Origin: Hymenobacter sp. GOD-10R
GTDB taxonomy: Bacteria; Bacteroidota; Bacteroidia; Cytophagales; Hymenobacteraceae
Assembly: GCF_035609205.1 (NCBI RefSeq)
Contig: NZ_CP141184.1
Location: 2,570,501-2,634,500, forward strand
Direction of reading: 5' to 3'
Length of the DNA: 64,000 nucleotides
The notes beneath the pieces are model-generated. The model ran no database searches, was not told the DNA's origin, and saw nothing but the letters and a program-made list of their open reading frames with translations. Of the stretch, positions 25,940 through 33,200 are shown in pieces. The translations under genes were made by a program, and so were the position numbers. Positions within the stretch are counted from its first letter, which is position 1, and each line of letters begins with the position of its first letter.

Positions 25940-26947
25940 TTAGCGGGCACTCCCTAGATCCAGCACGAGTTTCCCAATCATTTCGCCTTTTTCCAGGACT
26001 TCATGGGCTGTGCGGATGTTCTCGCTGGTTAAGCCGGACAAGGTTTTCTGCAGGGTAGAGGTAACCTTGCCCGCTTCTACCAGCTTCGTGAGTTCACGCA
26101 AGATTAGACCTTGCTGCTCAGGGTGCTGGTTGGTGATTACTCGGGTAAATACATTTTCTAGATGCACGGAAATAGAATGGTGTGTCAAACCGCTGACATC
26201 CAAGCTTTGGTGAACATCCAGCAAGGAGAGGTGTCCGTAGGCCTTTAGCAACTGCGGAATGACGGCCAAATGGCTGGCAGAGGAGCGGGTTGCCAATACC
26301 ATATCTACCCGCTCGATTCCGTGCTGCGCCAATTGCGCGGCGAGGTCCTGGCTGTGGTCTAGCACCATATCGGCGCCCATGGCCGCTACCCACTGTTTGG
26401 AGGCCGGGCGCGAAGCCGTAGCAATGACCATCGCGTTGGTGTGGGTTTTCAGCAGCTGGATAGCGATGGACCCAATGCCGCCGGCTCCGCCCAGCACCAG
26501 GACGGTGCCTACGCCCGCGGGCAACTGATTGTCGTTGCGTAGTAAGGCGCCCCAGGCCGTCTGGAAGCTCATGGGCAGGGCGGCAGCTTCTGGGAACGAT
26601 AGGTTAGCGGGTTTGCGGGCTACCACCCGATAATCGACCGCCACGTAGTCGGCGTAGTTGCCGTCTCGTGACAAGTCGCCGGCGCCATATACCGCATCGC
26701 CCGGTTGAAACCCCGTGGTGTGCGGGCCTACCTGCTCGACGATGCCAGCGAACTCCCAACCTAGTATCACTGCCTGGCCCGGAGCCGCCGACTGAAACCG
26801 GCGGATAACCGTATCACCGGGGTTTACGGCAAAGGCTTGGACGCGAATCAGCAAATCGGAATCTCGTAGCGTGGGCAGCGGCACCTCTTGTAGGTGAAGG
26901 TCGAACTCAGCTAGTTCGTGGGCGTGCTGATACGTAAGCGCATTCAT
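25940..26947 (-). CDS. zinc-independent MDR-family alcohol dehydrogenase / quinone oxidoreductase
   Basis: 335 residues. GroES-like N-terminus (NPGDTVIRRFQSAAPGQAVILGWEFAGIV) and Rossmann domain with VLVLGGAGGIGSIAIQLLK near 155-175. Structural-zinc cysteines are absent, as in zeta-crystallin/ZADH-like quinone reductases that reduce alpha,beta-unsaturated carbonyls and quinones with NADPH. Last gene of a three-gene operon (NmrA-like, F420-reductase-like, this one), 10 bp behind the second gene. An HxlR-type regulator is encoded divergently upstream of the operon. Confidence 0.9.
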   Translation of the reverse strand: MNALTYQHAHELAEFDLHLQEVPLPTLRDSDLLIRVQAFAVNPGDTVIRRFQSAAPGQAVILGWEFAGIVEQVGPHTTGFQPGDAVYGAGDLSRDGNYADYVAVDYRVVARKPANLSFPEAAALPMSFQTAWGALLRNDNQLPAGVGTVLVLGGAGGIGSIAIQLLKTHTNAMVIATASRPASKQWVAAMGADMVLDHSQDLAAQLAQHGIERVDMVLATRSSASHLAVIPQLLKAYGHLSLLDVHQSLDVSGLTHHSISVHLENVFTRVITNQHPEQQGLILRELTKLVEAGKVTSTLQKTLSGLTSENIRTAHEVLEKGEMIGKLVLDLGSAR

Positions 26948-26957
26948 GGCTAGGTAG

Positions 26958-27560
26958 TTAATTAGTGAGTAGTAAGTTGAGAGCGGCTAGGGGCTTGCCG
27001 GCTTGTTGAAGCCGGCCGCCCTCCACTAGCCCACCTAGGTCGATGGGGGCAAAGCCCATAGCAGCAATCAGTTCCTTAGCCGTGTTTTTCGCTTCTGCCT
27101 CATCGCCGCTCACGAACACGACCCGCTTCCCCGCTGGCTGCACGGGTTCATCTTCCATCCAGGCGGCAAACAAGCTGTTGAAGGCCTTGACCACCCGGGC
27201 GCCCAGCAGCTGAGCCGCCACCAACTCGCTCGACGTCCGCTCGCCTAGGTCCACGAAGGTGCCATCAGCCAGGATAGGGTTAGTCGTGTCGACCACGATG
27301 CGGCCTTCCCAGTTGGGAAGGCCTTGTAGGGCCTGGCTGATGTCGGCCCAGCGCACGGACAGGAACACTACCTCGGCCTGGGCCGCCTCGGCGACGGTGC
27401 CCGCCGAAGCCAACGGGCCTAGCTCGGCCACGTAGCTGGTCAGCGAGGCGGGCCCTCGACTATTGCTAAGAAGGACGCGGTTGCCCGCTCGCATACTCTT
27501 CTCGGCCAGCGCCTTGCCGACGCGGCCCAGTCCGATAAAGCCAATGGTTATAGGAGACAT
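26958..27560 (-). CDS. NADPH-dependent F420-reductase-like NAD(P)-binding protein
   Basis: 200 residues from the ATG at 27560; a longer frame upstream lacks conserved sequence. N-terminal Rossmann motif IGFIGLGRVGKALAE, VVFLSVRWADI, VVDTTNPI and the C-terminal KAFNSLFAAWM and VSGDEAEAK segments match the F420_oxidored (NADP oxidoreductase, coenzyme F420-dependent-like) family. Bacteroidota do not make F420, so the true substrate is unknown. Middle gene of the operon shared with the NmrA-like and quinone-reductase-like genes. Confidence 0.88.
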   Translation of the reverse strand: MSPITIGFIGLGRVGKALAEKSMRAGNRVLLSNSRGPASLTSYVAELGPLASAGTVAEAAQAEVVFLSVRWADISQALQGLPNWEGRIVVDTTNPILADGTFVDLGERTSSELVAAQLLGARVVKAFNSLFAAWMEDEPVQPAGKRVVFVSGDEAEAKNTAKELIAAMGFAPIDLGGLVEGGRLQQAGKPLAALNLLLTN

Positions 27561-27714
27561 AGTAGTAGGTTTGAAGGAATACTGAACGTGCGGGCCAGCA
27601 AGCAGAAAAAGGCGGATAGGGCGCGGCTGGAAGCAAGCACGGGCATTCCGAGATAATTTACTGGGCTGACTCGGTTGGCTGGCAAGCCCAGATAGCGGCC
27701 GCCACAACGAGCAG

Positions 27715-28578
27715 TTAGCTACCCGAGAAATACGTCGTTTTCAAGTACTCCCGCAGCGAAGTGGGCTTGCGACCTAGCAGCCGCTCCACGGTATCATCCG
27801 TGCCGGCCAGCATGCCGTGCTGGGCGGCAGCACCCCACTGGGCGAAGAAGTTGGCGACGGGTTCGGGGAAGCCAGCGGCTACTGTCTGCGCGATGTAGGG
27901 GGCTAGCTCGCTGCTGTGGTAGGTGATGGGCCGACCCGCTAACTCGGACAATTCCTGAGCGATGTCGTGAAACGAATAGGCTTCGCTCCCGGTCAGAGTA
28001 TACTCTTGGTTGTCATGGCCTTCACTGGTCAGCAGGGTCGCCGTGGCGGCAGCCAGTTCGGTCCGCTTAACGAAGGCTATTTTGCCTTCTCCCGCCGGGA
28101 AGCGTACCTCTGCCTCCGGCACCTCACTCCCAATTAGGTACCTTAAGCCTTCGAAGTAGTAGCCGTTTCGGAGGATAGTGTAGACCAGCCCGGACGCTTT
28201 GAGATAGGCTTCCGTGGCCAGGTCGCTTTCCGTAACCTCTTGCATTATAAAATCGGTGCTGCGCTGGATGCTGGTGTAGAACAGGTGCTTTACCCCAGCT
28301 TCCTTCGCTGCATCGATAACGTTGCGGTGCTGGTGCACTCGGTCGGTAAAGGCCACGGCGGAAACTAGCAGCACCTTATCGACGCCCCGGAAGGCCTGTA
28401 CCAGCGCGGGGTGGTCAAAGTAGTCGGCTTGCCGCACGTCGACGCCCCGCTCTGCGAGGTCCGTGGCTTTGTTGACGTCGCGCACCAGAGCGGCGATTTC
28501 TGTGGCAGGTGTAGTCGTGAGCAAGCAGTCGATGGTTTCGTGGCCCAAGCCACCGGTGGCTCCAGTTACTAAAATCAT
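27715..28578 (-). CDS. NmrA/QorB-like NAD(P)H:quinone oxidoreductase
   Basis: 287 residues, atypical SDR. MILVTGATGGLGHETIDCLL start, ALVRDVNKA, then YTSIQRS and YTILRNGYYFE are typical of the NmrA/QorB (YtfG) group of NAD(P)H quinone reductases. No classical YxxxK is needed in this group. First gene of the three-gene operon. A 6-bp inverted repeat (GACCAC/GTGGTC, 28596-28613) sits just before the start and could be an operator or part of the leader. Confidence 0.88.
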   Translation of the reverse strand: MILVTGATGGLGHETIDCLLTTTPATEIAALVRDVNKATDLAERGVDVRQADYFDHPALVQAFRGVDKVLLVSAVAFTDRVHQHRNVIDAAKEAGVKHLFYTSIQRSTDFIMQEVTESDLATEAYLKASGLVYTILRNGYYFEGLRYLIGSEVPEAEVRFPAGEGKIAFVKRTELAAATATLLTSEGHDNQEYTLTGSEAYSFHDIAQELSELAGRPITYHSSELAPYIAQTVAAGFPEPVANFFAQWGAAAQHGMLAGTDDTVERLLGRKPTSLREYLKTTYFSGS

Positions 28579-29049
28579 GGTTAGAGAGAAATAAAGACCA
28601 CTCCTGTGTGGTCGGCAAAAAGTAATGTGGTGAGAAGAACAAAATGGGGCTCACCGCCTAAAAGAAGGGGGTTGGGTAAGCCGTAAAAGGCAGTAAGTAC
28701 TTGTGTTGCAAGCGCTGGAGTATCTCAGCATTGAAGAGGTCTCTACCTAGTATGGCTTTTGGGGCTCGCGGGACATCTACTAGGCGCGGCCGATACTGCG
28801 TCTCCGCGGCCGGTAGAACGCCTAGCCGCCTTTCCTACCTAGGCGAGGGCAATCGGCTCGATGGCGGTGAATCACTTATCTAGCGTTAACAGTAGCTCGT
28901 GGCCGGCGCAGGGTACGGAACTGTTTCTGAAACTGCTGTCGGGATTGAAGGGGCGGTTGCTGGCATGGGGCTGTTAAGTGGGGTGTTGAACAAAAAGGAG
29001 AAAACCTAAGTCAGACAGGCTCCCTATAGTGGCAGGATCAAAACATCTG
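28579..29049. other. divergent intergenic region before the quinone-reductase operon
   Basis: About 470 bp without a supported gene. It holds GACCAC-6 nt-GTGGTC at 28596-28613. If the minus-strand -7 element at 29075-29082 is used, the operon would have a leader of about 490 nt. Confidence 0.35.
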
Positions 29050-29108
29050 TATATTTGCTTGCGAATTGCAAGTGCAAATGTAAAATAAATAACTTGCAAA
29101 AAGCAAGT
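29050..29108. promoter_or_regulatory. HxlR-type divergent promoter with two palindromic operators
   Basis: Two palindromes with the same half-site: CTTGCGAATTGCAAG (29058-29072) and ACTTGCAAAAAGCAAGT (29092-29108). A plus-strand -7 TATATTTG (29050-29057) and a minus-strand -7 TACATTTG (29075-29082) both fit TAnnTTTG and abut or lie between the palindromes. The HxlR-type gene starts at 29126, so autoregulation with repression in both directions is the simple reading. Confidence 0.7.
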
Positions 29109-29125
29109 AAAAATAAATTATTGGT

Positions 29126-29542
29126 ATGAAAGAGTTCAAACAGCGTTCGACCTGCCCCGTAAGCACGTCGCTCGACGTACTCGGGGACAAGTGGACCCTG
29201 CTGATTCTGCGAGACATGGTGTTCGCCGGTAAGACGACCTATGGGCAGTTTCTGCAATCGGAAGAGAAAATAGCGACCAACATTCTGGCCGACCGCCTAG
29301 CCGTCTTAGAGGCACAAGGCCTCTTAACCAAAGCCGTGGCCGCTGATAAGAAATCGAAGTTCACCTACCGCCTGACGGAAAAAGGCGTAGATATCGTCCC
29401 GATTATTGTCGAGCTTGTGCTGTGGGGAGCTAAGCATTGCCCTGCTATTGTGGACCCTAGCTTAATGGCAGAACTTCAGACGGACAAAGACGCGGCTGTG
29501 GAGAAGTACAAGCAACTTGCCCGCGAAAAGGCGCTGGTCTAA
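29126..29542 (+). CDS. HxlR-family transcriptional regulator
   Basis: 138 residues, winged helix. CPVSTSLDVLGDKWTLLILRDM (9-30) with the conserved Cys near the N-terminus, FLQSEEKIATNILADRLAVLEAQGLL recognition region and TYRLTEKGVDIVPIIVEL are all HxlR hallmarks. HxlR proteins often sense electrophiles or thiol state through that Cys and control nearby reductases. It is divergent from the NmrA/F420-like/quinone-reductase operon, and paired palindromes lie between them. Confidence 0.93.
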   Translation: MKEFKQRSTCPVSTSLDVLGDKWTLLILRDMVFAGKTTYGQFLQSEEKIATNILADRLAVLEAQGLLTKAVAADKKSKFTYRLTEKGVDIVPIIVELVLWGAKHCPAIVDPSLMAELQTDKDAAVEKYKQLAREKALV

Positions 29543-29636
29543 ACCAACAGCGGGGATGATACTGTCTACTTCCCCGGTCATGAGCTATTATCCCGCCTCC
29601 ACGATCTAAGCCCCGGCGGGTGGTCGAAGCCGCTAG

Positions 29637-30050
29637 TTGCAGTTTGAGGCACCCAGCTTTACGATAGTAGTGCACGAATACTTTTCGCAGGGCCACGAGT
29701 TGCACAGCCTTATGCGGGGGTATGGGTACTTTGAGTACGAAACGCGCTACGCCTATTTTCTGAGGAAGAGCAGGTTATCATTGGCCTCTACGCCAACATT
29801 ACAGGCGAGTACGCTAGTAACGAGGACCCTTGCAGCCGGAAGCTGATTTTGAGGTACTTGTCGACTATTTTGCTTTGTGTCCAGCGCTGCTACGTTCGGT
29901 AGGTTTGGAACTGGTTCGTAGCTGCGGGCAAAATGCTGACCCGCTCCCGCAAGGCATTGGCGGCCTATTATCAGACCCTCCCGTCGTCCAAGGCCAGCTT
30001 GCCTCGGTGACCACCATTCTAGGCTCATGGTGTTGAGCGCTGTGTTCACC
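29637..30050 (+). pseudogene. AraC-family regulator remnant with frameshift and stops
   Basis: Pieces in two frames line up with the middle of AraC-family proteins like that at 23845. First frame: HEYFSQGHELHSLMRGYGYF, FEYETRYAYF; after a shift near 29760: SEEEQVIIGLYANITGEYAS, NEDPCSRKLILRYLSTILL, QRCYVR; then a TAG, then MLTRSRKALAAYYQTLPSSK and a TGA. The C-terminal HTH is missing. It is a decayed regulator lying behind the HxlR gene. The identification rests on pattern recognition against family members, so exact limits are approximate. Confidence 0.7.
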
Positions 30051-30134
30051 AAACGCAGCAAATCGTTTTGGAAGGCGAAGTAGGTAGTGGCCTCACTGCC
30101 CAGATGTGCGGAGTGCCACGGCCCAGACGCACCG
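30051..30134. other. short spacer
   Basis: Sequence between the AraC remnant and the terminator of the large T9SS protein gene; nothing seen. Confidence 0.3.
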
Positions 30135-30171
30135 CGGCCCGGCAAACGACGAGAAGTCCTTTGCCGGGCCG
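30135..30171 (-). terminator. hairpin terminator of the large T9SS protein gene
   Basis: Twelve-base-pair arms CGGCCCGGCAAA (30135-30146) and TTTGCCGGGCCG (30160-30171), located 50 bp after the stop codon of the minus-strand gene. There is no long T run. Confidence 0.6.
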
Positions 30172-30220
30172 GGTAGTGGTCGGCACCACACTAGGTGGGT
30201 GCCGTAGCGCGCTCCGTCGT

Positions 30221-33200
30221 TTATTGTTTGACTAGGCGCACCTGCTGGGTGCCGGAGGCCGTGGTCAGGCGCACTAGGTACACGCCCACCGGGTAGGCCC
30301 CCAACGATAGACGCACTTGCTGGCGTTCGCCCGCAGCTACCGGCTGGCCGCCCTGCTGGCTCAGCGTGCGCCCCGTCAGATCATACACCGCCAGCGTGTA
30401 GGCTTCCGCACTCGGAAGCTGGAAGCTGACGCGGACTAGGTCGGCGGAGGGGTTCGGTGCTGCTTCTAGCCGCGCGGCGAGCCGGCTCGAGGCGGTGGTG
30501 GCCAGCACTGCGTTACTGGCTAGGCTTGTGCTAGCACGGCTGCTCGGCGCGAGTACTTCCAGGGCCGAGAGCTTGGCCGCATCCCGGCCCCCGTCGCTCT
30601 CGAGAGCCGACAAGTCCAGGTTGAGTACCCCATCGGTCACGACCACCGAGAAGGTCTCAGTCGTAGCGGTGAACGGAGCCACTTTCTTTAGAATGTCGTA
30701 GTTGTCGAGCACCAGCTGGTTCTCGGCCCGTACGTCGAAGATACGCTGGCCGGGCTGAGTCCAGTAGAGCTCAGCGAAGTGCACCACCACTTGGTAGGTG
30801 CCGTTGGGTACGCGCAGGCTGTAGCCAAACGCGCCCTCAAACCGCTCGGTCTGATACAAGGCATCATCCGTGGTGCCGGCAATCGGCCCGCTGTTCGCGC
30901 CCGTACGGCTGGGCGAGAAGTACTGATCAGCGGTGAACGAACCGAGGCTGGTGTTCACGGCCGGGCCACCGGCGTGCAGGCGATAGAGCACCTGCATGCC
31001 CGGCGTCACGTTCACGGTGACCGTGGCCGTGGCACTCAGCGCGGGCTGCCCGTCATCGGTGACGCGCACCGAGAGGGTGAAGGGCGAGGTGGCCGAGCGC
31101 ACAGCTGCCGCATTGGCCACTTGCAGCTGATTGCCCACGAAGGTGAAGGCCCCGTCCGTGTTGCCCGCCGTCAGGCTGTAGGTGAGGCGTTGCCCGGCAT
31201 CCGGGTCGGAAGCCACCACGGTGCCCACCAGCGTACCCGCGGCGCTGCCCTCGACCACCGAGAAGCTTTGGTTGGCAAGAACAGGCGGTTGATTGGGGCC
31301 GCTGCTGCGGGAAAGCACTTCCAGGGCCGAGAGCTTGGCCGCATCCCGGCCCCCGTCGCTCTGCAGGGCCGACAAGTCTAGGTTGAGCACCCCATCGGTC
31401 ACCACGACCGAGAAGGTCTCAGTAGTAGCCGTGAACGGGGCGACCTTCTTGAGGATGTCGTAGTTGTCCAAGACGAGCTGGTTTTCGGCCCGTACGTCGA
31501 AGAGGCGCTGGCCGGGCTGAGTCCAGTAGAGCTCAGCGAAGTGCAGCACGACTTGGTAGGTGCCGTTGGGCACCCGTAAGCTGTAGCCGAAGGCGCCCTC
31601 AAACCGCTCGGTCTGGTACAAGGCATCGTCCGTAGTGCCGGCAATTGGACCGCTGTTTGCGCCTGTGCGGCTGGGGCTGAAGTACTGGTCGGCCGCAAAT
31701 TGACCCAGGCTCGTATTCAAGGCCCCGCCCCCGGCGTGCAAGCGATAGAGGGATGTTGTCGTGGGTGCTACGTCTACGGTGAAGGTAATAGTAGCGCTGT
31801 TGTTACTCACCACTAAGCCACTGAGTTGGGCGGTGGCGTACACGCTGTGCAGACCTCCGCTAAGCTCGGTGGGTTGGAGTAGGCTGAAGCTACCACCCGT
31901 GGCCGTGGTGGTACCGATGTTGGTATTGTCCACGTACACCGTCACGAGGCTGCCGGCGGGGGCAGTGCCTTGGTAGGTAGGCGTGCGCGTGCTAACCGTG
32001 CTGTTGTTGGCTGGGGTTGTAATCACCGGAGCTGCCGTGAGGGGTTGGGCGTAGGTGATGCTAAAAGGGGCGGCGGCCACGTTGCCATTGCCGGCCGCAT
32101 CCTGGGCCCCGTTGGCGGGCACGTTCACTGTCACGAGCCCGCTGGCGGTGGGCGTCACGCTGAAGGTATACGTAGTGCCACTGCCGCTGACGGCGTTGCT
32201 GGTTACTGCGCCGTTCGTTACCGTGATGTCGGTGGCCGTGAAGCCCGTTACGCTTTCTGAAAACGTCACCGCGAAAGGAATAGGCACGGTACCCGTACTG
32301 CTGCCCGACGGCCCCGCCGTACTGCTGATAGCCGTCGTGGGTCCGTCGCGGTCGATGCTGTAAGCTAGGCTGGTGAGGCCCGGGTTGGTTACCACAGGCG
32401 AGATGCCGGTGCTATTCTGGAATTGCAGCTGCACACTGCCCGTGGTGCCGGGACTCAAGATGCCCGTCGTAACCGTTACAGTATAGCTAGCACCTGAGCC
32501 AGCAACAGACGCTACGGCGGTACCCGTCAGGTTGGTGCTGCTCGCCAGGAAATTGCTTGTACTCACCCCCGTTACCGTGCTAGCAAAGGTGACGGTATAA
32601 GCAACCGTGCTGGCGTTGGTCGGGGAAGCGCCGGCTCGCTCGATGGAAACTACCGTTGTGGTGGCGGCAAACGTGATGTTTTTCGTAGCAGCCGTACTAG
32701 TGAGGGCCCCGTCATTCACCACAAACGACACCGTGCGGGTAGCCGTATTCGGCGCAGCCGACGAATTTCTGTAGGTTGCACTGCGCAGAATGGCCTGGTA
32801 CTGGGCCACCGTAGCAGTGCCCGTCAACGCTAGTATACCCGTGGCGAAGGTATAGGTGCCAGCTACACCATTGCTTGGGGTAACACTCAGCACATCCTGG
32901 CTACTCACGAAGCCGCTGCTGATGCTTACCGTGGCTGAGCTCAGCGTGGTGTTATCCACGTCCGCTACCGTGAGGCCGTTGTCGATGACCACGCCACCCG
33001 CGCCCGGCGTAAAGGCGGTGCTACCGGCGGTGGTCGTCACCACGGGTGCATCGTTCACGGGCGTTACCGTCACGGTTACGGTTGCGGTGGCCGTGCCGCC
33101 GTTGCCGTCTGAAATAGTATAGTCAAACGTCGTCGTGCCGGTGAAGTTGGCGCTCGGGGTAAAGCTTACTATGCCGCTGGTCAGGGTGGCGGTGCCATTA

